A DNA stretch of 64,000 nt. Source: CBDCVO01 sp965223085 (GTDB lineage Bacteria; Pseudomonadota; Gammaproteobacteria; Ga0077536). The notes beneath the pieces were generated by a model, which was given only the letters and a program-made list of their open reading frames with translations, searched no databases and had not been told where the DNA came from. Position 1 is the first letter of the stretch. Each line of letters begins with the position of its first letter. The stretch lies in NCBI GenBank assembly GCA_965223085.1, contig OZ244981.1:2728001-2792000 (forward strand), written 5' to 3'. The position numbers were made by a program, and so were the translations under genes. This document shows, piece after piece, positions 16,403 through 25,357 of this stretch.

Positions 16403-18583
16403 ATGGGCACTCGAACTGCAGCCGTCGTCACGCACCGCCGCGCTTGCCATCTATGTGAAGCCATTTGCGGTGTGAAGATCGAAGTTCATGCGGGGCGTAT
16501 TCTGTCGATCAAAGGCGATCCTGACGATCCCTTGAGCCGCGGCCATATTTGTCCGAAGGCGGTTGCGCTTAAAGACATTCAAGATGATCCCGATCGCTTA
16601 CGTCGACCGTTGCGACGGCTGCGAAATCGCGGTGACGGTAATGAGTGGCAGGAAATCGAATGGTCGCAAGCATACGATTTGGTCGCGGAGAAACTCCTCG
16701 CTATCCGTGCACAATATGGCGACGACGCATTGGCAGTCTACATGGGTAACCCCAGTGTGCATAACTACGGTATTTTAACTCACCAGGCTGCCTTGTTTTC
16801 GCAGTTGAGAACGCGCAATCGCTACTCGGCGACGTCGGTCGATCAGTTGCCGCAACAACTCGTGTCGTTATGGTTGTACGGCCACAAGGATCTCTTGCCC
16901 GTACCGGACATCGATAACAGCGACTACTTTTTGATGATCGGCGCAAACCCCATCGCGTCGAATGGCAGTATCTGGACGGTCCCCGATGTGCGACGCCGAA
17001 TAACGGATCTGAAGGTGCGCGGTGGCAAGCTCGTCGTTATCGATCCGCGTCGCACCGAAACGGCACGCTTGGCGAACGTGCATTATCCGATCCGCCCCGG
17101 CTGCGACGCCTTATTGCTGGCTGCGATACTGCGCACCCTGTTGTTATACGATGGCTTGAGTGATTTGGGGCGGCTTAGCGGGATCGTCGATGGGCTCGAT
17201 GAAGTCCGCGCGTCGCTCGCACCGTTTGCACCGGACGCTGTGTGTGGGGCGATCGGCTGCGAAGCGGATGCGATCCGCTCGATCGCTCGTGATTTCGCGG
17301 CAGCGGATGCGGCGATCTGCTATGGTCGAATGGGGGTTTCGACGCAGCGCTTTGGAACGCTCAACCACTGGCTGATACAGATGATTAATATCGTCAGCGG
17401 CAACCTCGACCGTATTGGCGGCACGTTGTTTGCTCATCCGGCAGCTTTCGATTGCGCCACTACCCGTCCTGGGCATTATGACCGCTTCAAAAGCCGTGTC
17501 TCGGGCTTGCCGGAGTTCAATGGTGAGCTTCCGGTAGTTGTCATGGCCGAGGAAATTCTCACGCCTGGTGAGGGACAAATCAAAGCACTGTTCACGTGTG
17601 CCGGCAATCCCGTGTTATCGACACCGAACGGTCGCCGGCTCGATGTCGCGCTAGCGCAACTTGACTTCATGGTGTCATTAGATCCCTACATTAACGAAAC
17701 TACCCGTCACGCCGACGTTATCCTACCGCCGACCGCAGCGCTTGAACACGACCACTATGACATTGCGTTTCATGCCTTGGCGGTACGCAATACAGCGCGT
17801 TTCAACGAAGCGGTATTTCCGCGACCGCCGGGGACGCAGCACGATTGGGAGATTTTCACCGCGCTGGGTGAACGGGTCGCGAAGGGGCTCGGGGGCGTGG
17901 CGCGTGAACAGTTAACGCCGGCAGAAATCATCGCGCGTCAATTGCGCAACGGGCTTTACGGCGAGGCGAGCGGGCATCCAGTGGCCTTGAGTTTGCCCCT
18001 GTTGCGGCAATATCCCTCAGGCCTTGACCTCGGCGCACTCAAGCCATCGCTGCCGCAGCGTTTGCTCCACGAGCAGCAACGGATCAAGTGCAATATTCCG
18101 CAATGTATCGGCGACTTGTCGCATGCGGCGAGCCTGATGACATCGGGCGTCAGCCTTACCCTCATCGGTCGCCGTCATGCTCGCAGCAACAACTCGTGGA
18201 TGCATAATTATCAGCGGCTCGTGAAAGGACCTACTCGCTCGCAGTTGCTCATGAATCCAAAAGACATGGCAGCGCGTGGGATTACCGACGGCGCGACGGT
18301 GCGGATCCGATCGCGGGTCGGTACGGTCGAGGTAGACGTTGCTGCGAGCGATGACATGATGGTGGGTGTCGTGAGTTTGCCCCATGGCTACGGGCACCAA
18401 CGTCCCGGTGTGCGACTGCGTATCGCCGCGCAGCTAAGCGGCGTAAGCATGAATGACTTAACCGACGACGCGGACTACGATCCGTTATCGGGGAACGCGG
18501 TGCTGAACGGTATACCCGTCGAAGTTGAAATCGTCGACGTTGCGACCACAACACCAGTAAAGGACAGCGTGCATACGGTGTGA
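16403..18583 (+). CDS. molybdopterin (Mo/W-bisPGD) oxidoreductase with N-terminal 4Fe-4S cluster
   Basis: DMSO-reductase-superfamily catalytic protein, about 726 residues from ATG 16403 (ACGGGA ribosome site; TTG 16397 is a weaker start). N-terminal 4Fe-4S motif CHLCEAICG followed by GHICPK, then the bisPGD-binding domains (GDDALAVYMGNPS, MIGANPIASNGS, VIDPRRTETA) and a C-terminal domain with LIGRRHARSNNSWMHN and LPHGYGHQRPG. The loop where NapA or formate dehydrogenase carries a Cys/Sec metal ligand reads RYSATSVDQLPQ with no Cys, so the side-chain ligand is unclear. There is no Tat signal, so it is cytoplasmic. No electron-transfer subunit is adjacent. The tup operon 9 kb upstream could supply its metal. 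Confidence 0.85.
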   Translation: MGTRTAAVVTHRRACHLCEAICGVKIEVHAGRILSIKGDPDDPLSRGHICPKAVALKDIQDDPDRLRRPLRRLRNRGDGNEWQEIEWSQAYDLVAEKLLAIRAQYGDDALAVYMGNPSVHNYGILTHQAALFSQLRTRNRYSATSVDQLPQQLVSLWLYGHKDLLPVPDIDNSDYFLMIGANPIASNGSIWTVPDVRRRITDLKVRGGKLVVIDPRRTETARLANVHYPIRPGCDALLLAAILRTLLLYDGLSDLGRLSGIVDGLDEVRASLAPFAPDAVCGAIGCEADAIRSIARDFAAADAAICYGRMGVSTQRFGTLNHWLIQMINIVSGNLDRIGGTLFAHPAAFDCATTRPGHYDRFKSRVSGLPEFNGELPVVVMAEEILTPGEGQIKALFTCAGNPVLSTPNGRRLDVALAQLDFMVSLDPYINETTRHADVILPPTAALEHDHYDIAFHALAVRNTARFNEAVFPRPPGTQHDWEIFTALGERVAKGLGGVAREQLTPAEIIARQLRNGLYGEASGHPVALSLPLLRQYPSGLDLGALKPSLPQRLLHEQQRIKCNIPQCIGDLSHAASLMTSGVSLTLIGRRHARSNNSWMHNYQRLVKGPTRSQLLMNPKDMAARGITDGATVRIRSRVGTVEVDVAASDDMMVGVVSLPHGYGHQRPGVRLRIAAQLSGVSMNDLTDDADYDPLSGNAVLNGIPVEVEIVDVATTTPVKDSVHTV

Positions 18584-18700
18584 TCCTGGTATCGTCCGAG
18601 CCCTCAGGTGTGTGCTATTCACATCTATATGGTTTGTAACAGTTCTGTAATGTGGCCCGCAGCGGTTTGGGCTGAGCGCCTCGACCTATAGAGATCGATT

Positions 18701-19558
18701 ATGAAATACGAACAAATTTGCTATGACGTCGATGATCATATTTTAACGCTGACGATAAACCGTCCCAGCAAACTCAATGCCTTTACCCACCAAATGTTGG
18801 ACGAATTGCTGCACGCGCTGGATAGGGCCGACGCCGACGACGATATTCGCGCAATCATTTTTACCGGTGCCGGGCGCGCGTTTTGTGCTGGTGCCGATTT
18901 GTCCGCGGGCGGCGATACGTTCAACGCTGGTGCGCGCTCCGGGCGTGCGGCGGCGCTCAGTCCCGACGGGGGCGGAATCCTTACTCTGAGGCTTTACGAG
19001 TGCCTGAAGCCCACGATCGCGGCAGTCAATGGCGCCGCCGTGGGTGTGGGGGCGACGATGCAACTGCCGATGGATATCCGCATTGCGGCCGAGACGGCGC
19101 GTTTTGGTTTCGTGTTTGCGCGCCGCGGCGTCGTACCTGAGGCGTGTTCGAGTTGGTTTCTACCACGTATTGTCGGGATCGCGAAAGCACTAGAATGGTG
19201 CTACTCGGGACGCGTGTTCGCTGCTGAGGAGGCGTTGCACGGAGGGCTCGTATCTGAAGTTGTCCCGGGTGACCAGTTATTGCCTCGCACACGGGAGATC
19301 GCGCGCGAGATCGCCACCAATACTTCCGCGGTTTCAGTGACAATGATACGCCATATGATGTGGCGGATGCTCGGCGCTGATCACCCCATAGAAGCGCACA
19401 AAATCGACTCGCGCGGCATTTATCATCTCGGCCGTGCGGCCGACGCCTATGAAGGCGTAAGTTCGTTTCTAGAAAAACGAGCCCCCGTATTTGCAGGAAA
19501 AGTTTCACAAGATCTACCCGAATTTTTTCCTTGGTGGGAAGCGCGCAAGTTCGAGTAA
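18701..19558 (+). CDS. crotonase/enoyl-CoA hydratase-family protein lacking both classical glutamates
   Basis: 285-residue crotonase-fold protein starting at ATG 18701. The oxyanion-hole region (AFCAGADLS, AAVNGAAVGVGATMQLPMDIRIA) is intact, so acyl-CoA thioester binding is likely. The two catalytic glutamates of enoyl-CoA hydratase (GGGCE and GQPE positions) are Thr and Phe here (GVGATM, FGFVF); a Glu is instead present in GVVPEACSSWFLPR. It may therefore be an isomerase, hydrolase or other crotonase rather than a hydratase. Monocistronic in appearance. Confidence 0.85.
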   Translation: MKYEQICYDVDDHILTLTINRPSKLNAFTHQMLDELLHALDRADADDDIRAIIFTGAGRAFCAGADLSAGGDTFNAGARSGRAAALSPDGGGILTLRLYECLKPTIAAVNGAAVGVGATMQLPMDIRIAAETARFGFVFARRGVVPEACSSWFLPRIVGIAKALEWCYSGRVFAAEEALHGGLVSEVVPGDQLLPRTREIAREIATNTSAVSVTMIRHMMWRMLGADHPIEAHKIDSRGIYHLGRAADAYEGVSSFLEKRAPVFAGKVSQDLPEFFPWWEARKFE

Positions 19559-19586
19559 GGAGGTACGGTACCGGTAGCGAACGCCC

Positions 19587-20945
19587 ATGTGGAAATTTTT
19601 CCTGTGCGTATTGTTGCAACTCTTTGCCGTCGGCAATAGTCGCGCGATAGACGCAGGTGCACCTACCGCGTTACCGCTATTGCAAATTCCCGATCTCGAT
19701 TACATCGGGGCGTTTCGCTTACCCGCTACCACGTTTGGGGCGTCTAATCTGAATTTTGCCGAAGGGCCGCTCGAATATCGTGCCGCGAGTCATAGTATTT
19801 TCATCGTAGGTCACGATCATCAGCAAGCAATCGCTGAATTTGGTGTGCCGGCGCTGGTCGACAGCGAGGTCTTGGCGTCTTTGAACATGGCCGACGCACC
19901 TCTGCAGATATTCGCCACCGTGTTGGACCGTACACCCGACGGGAATCCACAAAACCTCAATCAGATCGGTGGGCTCGAGATCATCGTCGGCCCCGACAGC
20001 GATGCGCTTTTGGTTAACGCATATGAGTACTACGACGCGCCCGCCGACAACACCCATACGAGTTTGCTAGTGCACGACGCCAATAAGTTCGCGACCGCTA
20101 CCGTGCAAGGTTTCTACCGTTTCGCTGGCGGTGCCGGTCATACGTCGGGCTGGATTTCACCGATCCCGCCCGAGTGGCAAGCAGCGCTCGGGGGGACCCA
20201 TCTAACGGGGCATTCTAGCGGCATTCCCATCATCAGTCGCAGCAGTGTTGGGCCTTCGGCATTTGCGTTTAACCCGCAGGATATGCTCGCTATGCCTGAT
20301 CCGTCGATCCCGGTCGCGACCATAGGTTTGCTCGATTTCAGTCTCGCTGCACCCCTGCACGAAGATTTGCGCAACGACTCGGGTTCCAACGCTTTGTGGA
20401 CACACCTCTCCCGCGTGACGTATGGGTTCATCGCACCGGGTTCGAGCACTTATGTCACGATTGGCCATTCGGGCGGGCATGCTAGTGGTGTCTGCTATAA
20501 ATGCGTCCAGCACAACGGCAACCGCTGCGGGGGGTACTGCGCACCCGATCCAGATGACTATTATCATTACTATTGGCTGTGGAACGTTAACGATCTGCTC
20601 GCCGTACGTAACGGGCAGATGAGCCCAGCCGCGGTGCGCCCCTACGACGATGGGGTATTAGAGCTACCGTTTGCCACGGCCAAGACGGGTGGCGGTACGT
20701 TTGACCCGACCATGCAGCGATTGTACTTACGCGTGTTGCGGGCTGACACCGAGCAGGGCCAGTACGCAAATCCTCCCGTCGTGCTTGCTTTCGCGCTTAA
20801 CATCAATGGTGGGGGCGAAAATTCACCGCAGCAGATACCCGCGCTCAATCTAGGTATGCTGGTTTTGCTGGCGCTGACGCTGGGCTGCAGTGGTGCATTG
20901 CTGCAGCGTTCGGTAACGGCGCGCCAACACCGTGGATCGCGGTAG
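19587..20945 (+). CDS. exported protein with IPTL-like C-terminal tail
   Basis: 452 residues, family not recognised. An N-terminal signal peptide (MWKFFLCVLLQLFAVGNSRA) is followed by IPDLDYIGAFRLP, a beta-rich body and a Cys/Tyr-rich stretch (CYKCVQHNGNRCGGYC then DDYYHYYWLW). The C-terminus has PQQIPALNLGMLVLLALTL, a membrane helix and basic residues (QRSVTARQHRGSR), resembling the IPTL-type sorting tails of Gram-negative surface proteins. The only strong ribosome site (GGAGG at 19559) lies 23 bases before ATG 19587, so the exact start is unsure. It may be tethered at the envelope; no enzymatic motif is seen. Confidence 0.75.
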   Translation: MWKFFLCVLLQLFAVGNSRAIDAGAPTALPLLQIPDLDYIGAFRLPATTFGASNLNFAEGPLEYRAASHSIFIVGHDHQQAIAEFGVPALVDSEVLASLNMADAPLQIFATVLDRTPDGNPQNLNQIGGLEIIVGPDSDALLVNAYEYYDAPADNTHTSLLVHDANKFATATVQGFYRFAGGAGHTSGWISPIPPEWQAALGGTHLTGHSSGIPIISRSSVGPSAFAFNPQDMLAMPDPSIPVATIGLLDFSLAAPLHEDLRNDSGSNALWTHLSRVTYGFIAPGSSTYVTIGHSGGHASGVCYKCVQHNGNRCGGYCAPDPDDYYHYYWLWNVNDLLAVRNGQMSPAAVRPYDDGVLELPFATAKTGGGTFDPTMQRLYLRVLRADTEQGQYANPPVVLAFALNINGGGENSPQQIPALNLGMLVLLALTLGCSGALLQRSVTARQHRGSR

Positions 20946-20958
20946 TCGTTTAACGTTC

Positions 20959-21717
20959 ATGAGCGACGCTATTAGTGTAATCCCAATCACAAATGTGGCT
21001 GTTTCCTTGGTTCCCGTCGCGATGGTTGCGTTTGTGATGTGGCGTTGGGCGCTAAAGACGTGGACGTCGGTTTGGGCAACGGCCCGCATGCTGCTGCAAC
21101 TGATTCTAATCGGTTATGTGTTGACGTTCATTTTCACCACTGAGGACCCGGCAGTCGTCGCGGTGGTCTTAGCGGTGATGCTGATCGCGTCGAGTTGGAT
21201 CGCGCTGCGTCCCTTGGCGGTGCGTGACACGCGCTTATTCTTCAATGCGCTGGTTTCGATTGCGGCGGGCGGCCTATTTACGTTAGCACTCGTGATCTTA
21301 GCCGTACTACAGCCCGAACCTTGGTTTGAGCCACGAATCGTGATCCCGATTGCGGGAATGATATTCTCGAGCGCCATGAACACCGTCAGCCTCGCGGCCG
21401 AACGTTTTGAGATCAGCTGTAATCATGGCTTAGGATTTCTCGAGGCACGCCGCGACGCGCTCAATGCGGCGATGATCCCGTTGCTCAATATGTTCTTCGC
21501 CGTGGGCTTAGTTGCCTTACCGGGTATGATGACGGGGCAGATATTGTCGGGCGTTGCGCCGCATATTGCGGTGCGCTATCAGATTGTGGTGATGTGCATG
21601 ACATTCGGTGCGGCCGGACTCGCGGCGATCGCTTACCTAAGCATGAGCCGCGACAACGACGCCGATAAACACCGGGCTATATCTACGAGAACAAAATCTC
21701 ATGACAGCACAATGTGA
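20959..21717 (+). CDS. FetB/YbbM-like ABC permease (UPF0014)
   Basis: About 252 residues with six to seven hydrophobic helices, of the FetB iron-export permease family. The signature GLGFLEARRDALNAAMIPLLN and LVALPGMMTGQILSGV is typical. The frame opens at GTG 20932 inside the previous gene, but ATG 20959 (MSDAISVIPI) is the better start. FetB normally works with the ATPase FetA; no ATPase gene is adjacent, so it is an orphan here. The C-terminus runs over the start of the SDR gene. Confidence 0.8.
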   Translation: MSDAISVIPITNVAVSLVPVAMVAFVMWRWALKTWTSVWATARMLLQLILIGYVLTFIFTTEDPAVVAVVLAVMLIASSWIALRPLAVRDTRLFFNALVSIAAGGLFTLALVILAVLQPEPWFEPRIVIPIAGMIFSSAMNTVSLAAERFEISCNHGLGFLEARRDALNAAMIPLLNMFFAVGLVALPGMMTGQILSGVAPHIAVRYQIVVMCMTFGAAGLAAIAYLSMSRDNDADKHRAISTRTKSHDSTM

Positions 21718-22461
21718 AAATAAAGTCGCGCTCGTTACCGGCGGCGCCTCGGGCATTGGTCGCGCGACCGCTACGGCGCTCGCAGCGGAAGGTGCGCGTG
21801 TAGTGGTGCAGACCTAGTCATCGACGGCTGCGAGGAGACCGTCGCGAGAATCGTAAGCGACGGAGGCCGAGCAGTAGCGATGACGGTAGATGTCGCGGAC
21901 GAAACGAGGGTAGCAAAACTCATCGACGATGCAGTTGTGCGTTTCGGGCGTCTCGACCTGGCCTTCAACAACGCGGGTGTTGGCGGCACGATGGGCAAAA
22001 CGGCTGATTATCCTAGCGATAACTGGGACCAGGTAATCGCGGTTAACTTGACCGGCGTGTGGTACTGCATGAAATATGAATTGCGCCGCATGCTGGCGCA
22101 GGGCGCAGGTGTGATAGTCAACACCGCGTCGGTAGCCGGCTTGGTCGGTATGAGCGGTGCACCGGCCTATGTTGCTGCTAAGCACGGCGTTGTGGGGCTA
22201 ACAAAGTGCGCGGCGATGGAATATGCCAAAGACAACATCCGGATTAATGCCGTCTGTCCTGGCGGCGTGCGCACGAATATGACCGAAACCGCCGATAAAG
22301 CGTTACCAGGATTTCTCGACAAGCTTGCTAAGTACGAACCTATGGGGCGCCTCGCCGAACCCAAAGAAATCGTCAGCGCCGTCGTGTGGTTATGCTCCGA
22401 CGGCGCTTCTTTTACGACCGGTCATGCGCTAGCTGTCGATGGGGGTTTTGTCGCGCGCTAA
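21701..22461 (+). pseudogene. SDR-family oxidoreductase interrupted by a one-base frameshift
   Basis: Short-chain dehydrogenase/reductase of about 253 residues if whole. ATG 21701 opens with the NAD(P) motif (VTGGASGIG), reads to VVVQ and stops at TAG 21815-21817. In the next frame the protein resumes as ADLVIDGCEETVA and runs to 22461 with NNAGVGG, the catalytic Ser (NTASVAG), Tyr and Lys (YVAAKHG), PGGVRTNM and the usual C-terminus GHALAVDGGF. One missing base near 21803-21808 explains the break; everything else is conserved. It is either a very young pseudogene or an assembly error. Its first bases overlap the FetB-like gene. Confidence 0.85.
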
Positions 22462-22632
22462 TATGCCCTGCGCAGCTTGCCATGGTCATCGCAGCGGTTT
22501 GGGGTTCGGCAAGCTCGCTTATGCGTAACGGCCATTTCTTAGGCTTCTACTATTAGTAAAAATGAGCATCAGTTCGTGTGCTGTTTTATCAGAAACGTTA
22601 GCGTTGCACGAAGCAACTGAGAGAATACTGCT

Positions 22633-23889
22633 ATGAAACTAATGTGGTTTCACTTGATGCCCTACACCGAGCTGCCGGAGAACTTTTGCGAAACACACGA
22701 TTCGGTGTGGGTGGATGTCGACCCTAAGCTGTTCGATCCACGACGTGCACACCATATGTATAACGATTTCATGGGCGAACTGGAGTATGCAGCCGAAGTG
22801 GGTTTCGACGCAGTGTGTGTTAATGAACACCACGCAAACGTCTACGGTATGATGCCGTCGCCGAATTTGATTGCGGCCTCGCTTGCTCGCAACACCCGTG
22901 ATGCGGCCTTGTGCGTGCTGGGAAATTCCATCGCGCTCTACAATCCGCCGCTACGGGTCGCCGAAGAAATGGCCATGATCGATTGCATATCCGGCGGGCG
23001 CGTGATCGCGGGCTTTCCAGTCGGCAGCCCGCAAGATACTTGTTTCGCTTATGGACAAAATCCATCAATGTTACGAGCCCGCTACTATGAGGCTGTCGAT
23101 TTCATTATCCGCGCGTGGACAGCAGATGAGGCATTTCCCTATGACGGGCGCTTCAACAAAATGCGCTACGTGAACTGCTGGCCGCGCCCGATACAGGAAC
23201 CTCACCCACCGATCTGGATCCCCGGCGGCGGTTCCGTGGAGACGTGGCGATATTGCGCGGAGCAAGATTACGTTTATTGCTTTTTGTCCTACTTCGGTTA
23301 CAAGATGGCGCGTGAACAGATGCACGGGTATTGGCGTGAGATGCGTCGTCTCGGCAAAGATCCCAACCCGTATCGTGCTGGCTTCTTGCAGTTTGTCGCA
23401 GTCGCAGATACGCACCAAGAAGCACTAGAACTCTATCGTGAACCGGCAGAATATTTCTACGGCCGGTGCCTGCACGTCGACCCACGCTGGGTCGTGCCAC
23501 CGGGCTATATGACCGAGGCCACGATCCGCGCACGGGTGCAATCGCAAATGCAATTGGCCGCTAGGGTCTCTGCTGGTGGAGGCCCGTCGATAAAACAAAA
23601 CGCTGGTGATTGGCGGGGGATCATCGACAACGGTTGTGTTTTGATCGGCGATCCCGATGAAGTCGCGGACAAGCTCCGTGAAATCGCCATCGATCTGGGC
23701 GTGGGGCATCTTATGCTGCTAATGCAGTTTGGGAATATGAGCAAAGAACTCACAAAGTACAATACGCGCGTATTTGCCGAGCGCGTCATGCCGCAAATAA
23801 AGCATTTATTCGACGATCAGTGGGAGGATCGGTGGTGGACGCAAGCCTTGCCAGCGGGGCAAGCTAGGTCCCATGAGGCACGCTCGTGA
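22633..23889 (+). CDS. LLM-class flavin-dependent oxidoreductase (luciferase-like)
   Basis: 418 residues, bacterial-luciferase-like TIM barrel that uses FMN or F420. Marks: GFDAVCVNEHHANVYG, ARNTRDAALCVLGNSIALYNPPLRVAEEMAMIDCISGGRVIAGFPVGSP, and a C-terminal CVLIGDPDEVADKL. The size and pattern match oxygen-dependent monooxygenases of this class that act on hydrophobic small molecules. It starts at ATG 22633. The stop overlaps the alpha/beta hydrolase start in GTGA, so the two form a coupled unit: oxygenation followed by hydrolysis is a sensible pathway pair (inference). Confidence 0.85.
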   Translation: MKLMWFHLMPYTELPENFCETHDSVWVDVDPKLFDPRRAHHMYNDFMGELEYAAEVGFDAVCVNEHHANVYGMMPSPNLIAASLARNTRDAALCVLGNSIALYNPPLRVAEEMAMIDCISGGRVIAGFPVGSPQDTCFAYGQNPSMLRARYYEAVDFIIRAWTADEAFPYDGRFNKMRYVNCWPRPIQEPHPPIWIPGGGSVETWRYCAEQDYVYCFLSYFGYKMAREQMHGYWREMRRLGKDPNPYRAGFLQFVAVADTHQEALELYREPAEYFYGRCLHVDPRWVVPPGYMTEATIRARVQSQMQLAARVSAGGGPSIKQNAGDWRGIIDNGCVLIGDPDEVADKLREIAIDLGVGHLMLLMQFGNMSKELTKYNTRVFAERVMPQIKHLFDDQWEDRWWTQALPAGQARSHEARS

Positions 23890-24680
23890 GTGCCGAACCG
23901 CAGTCACGCGAGGTCGCGGTCAATGTCCTACCGTGCCGAGTATGGGAAAAAGGTGCGGGGGATCCGCTGGTTTATTTGCCCGGGATCGGCGGCCTTCCCC
24001 GATGGACTGGCTTACTAGATATGCTGGCCGCGCGACGACGGGTGATCGCCCCGTCTTTGCCGGGTTTTCCCGGTGGTCGCGGTCACGATCAACTCGATAC
24101 CCACTTCGATTGGTTGTTGGCTACGCATGATCTGCTCCACGCCGCCGGTGTTGCGGGCGCAGACGCGATGGCGATGGCGGTGTCGGTGAGTGGTGCATTG
24201 CTCGCGGACGTGGCGGCTGTGTGGCCGAAGGATGTGGGTAGGCTCATTTTGATCGCACCATTTGGATTATTCGACAGCGACGATCCGCCAACCGATGTAT
24301 GGGCGCAGCGTCCCGGACAGTTGAACTCCTTGATGTGCGTCGGGCGCGAAACCTATGACAACTTTGTCGCCCAGCCCGTGGATGCTGATCCGACCGAATG
24401 GAAAGTCCAACAGCTGCGGGCCCTGGAAGCTGCGGCGCGTTATTTGTTCCCGCTCGGCAATACGGGATTGGAAAGCCGGCTGAAACGCATTCGCCACGAT
24501 ACCCTGCTGATATGGGGAGAGCACGATCAAGTTATGCCGCTATCTTACGCCGAAAAATTTAGACAAAAACTCGGTGGTCACAGCGAGCTACATCTCGTTC
24601 CGAACGCGGGTCATTTAGCGGATCTCGATCAAGCCGCGGGGGTCGCGAAGCGCATAGAGAGCTTTCTGAACAACGCTTAG
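23886..24680 (+). CDS. alpha/beta hydrolase
   Basis: 264-residue alpha/beta-hydrolase-fold protein, start GTG 23886. Visible: oxyanion region VYLPGIGGLPRW, nucleophile region MAMAVSVSGALLADVA, IAPFGLFD, the acid-bearing strand LLIWGEHDQVMPL, and the catalytic His in PNAGHLADLDQA. The nucleophile elbow reads A-V-S-V-S rather than the usual G-x-S-x-G, so the Ser is kept but both flanking glycines are replaced. Probably hydrolyses an ester or C-C bond of the product of the overlapping LLM enzyme. Confidence 0.8.
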   Translation: MSAEPQSREVAVNVLPCRVWEKGAGDPLVYLPGIGGLPRWTGLLDMLAARRRVIAPSLPGFPGGRGHDQLDTHFDWLLATHDLLHAAGVAGADAMAMAVSVSGALLADVAAVWPKDVGRLILIAPFGLFDSDDPPTDVWAQRPGQLNSLMCVGRETYDNFVAQPVDADPTEWKVQQLRALEAAARYLFPLGNTGLESRLKRIRHDTLLIWGEHDQVMPLSYAEKFRQKLGGHSELHLVPNAGHLADLDQAAGVAKRIESFLNNA

Positions 24681-24793
24681 TCAACGACACGTATCGCCTA
24701 ATAGCCAGCGATCTGACACGGAATTATTTCGCAGAATAGGCCAGCGCTTTCGATTAAGATCCTCACCCTAACATCAACTTCGGGGATGGGCCT

Positions 24794-25357
24794 GTGCGCT
24801 ATGTGAGCGGGTTGATTTTATGTTTGTTCGCGAACTCGCTGGTAGCCGCGACGGTGTGGACTGGTGCGACAATCGAGTTCGAAAAACCACCGTTTTCCGA
24901 TCCAACAGTGGTCCAAGACCGCCTCACCGACACTGTTATTTTCGCGCGCGGTAGAACCCAAGGCCTCTACAACGCGGCGCTTGAGAGTTCGTACGACAAG
25001 CCACAGTTTTTAAGTCCTGCAGGCACTGAATGGGCCTTCGCGGGACTCAACGATAATCCCACGGGCGCGGCATTCGGTGCAGCGCAATACCCGACGCTGA
25101 GCTTTTTGCCGTGGGCCGCCGCGCTCGGAGGCCCGGGCACCGATTTGGTTAGCAATATCACGAATCGGCCCGGCGTCGTTCATTTGCTCGATGATGACAT
25201 CTATCTGGATCTGACGTTTACGTCCTGGGGTGTGCAACCCGGAAGTGGTGCACCGTTCGCCTACACGCGTGTTGCGCCGGCGCTTATTCCACTTCCTCCG
25301 GCTTGGATTTTACTGCTGAGTGGCATCGGCGCGCTGCGCTACGCGCGGCGCGCCTAA
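24794..25357 (+). CDS. small exported protein with VPLPA/PEP-CTERM-like tail
   Basis: 187 residues, start GTG 24794. Signal peptide MRYVSGLILCLFANSLVAA, a beta-rich body (VIFARGRTQGLYNAALES) without recognised domain, and a C-terminal tail ALIPLPPAWILLLSGIGALR followed by YARRA. This proline/tryptophan, membrane helix and Arg-rich end closely matches VPLPA-type PEP-CTERM sorting signals recognised by exosortases. No exosortase gene is in the window. The end overlaps the convergent TetR gene by 4 bases. Confidence 0.72.
   Translation: MRYVSGLILCLFANSLVAATVWTGATIEFEKPPFSDPTVVQDRLTDTVIFARGRTQGLYNAALESSYDKPQFLSPAGTEWAFAGLNDNPTGAAFGAAQYPTLSFLPWAAALGGPGTDLVSNITNRPGVVHLLDDDIYLDLTFTSWGVQPGSGAPFAYTRVAPALIPLPPAWILLLSGIGALRYARRA

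Noticed and set aside
16403..18583. Periplasmic nitrate reductase NapA partner for NapGH
   Set aside because: No Tat signal, no Cys metal ligand at the NapA position, and 41 kb away from napGH.
18609..18621. Crp-like dyad TGTG-N5-CACA before the crotonase
   Set aside because: Spacing is 5 rather than the usual TGTGA-N6-TCACA and the inner bases do not fit; probably chance.
19026..19619. Minus-strand open frame of 197 codons over the crotonase gene
   Set aside because: Shadow of the conserved crotonase; Arg-rich translation with no motif.
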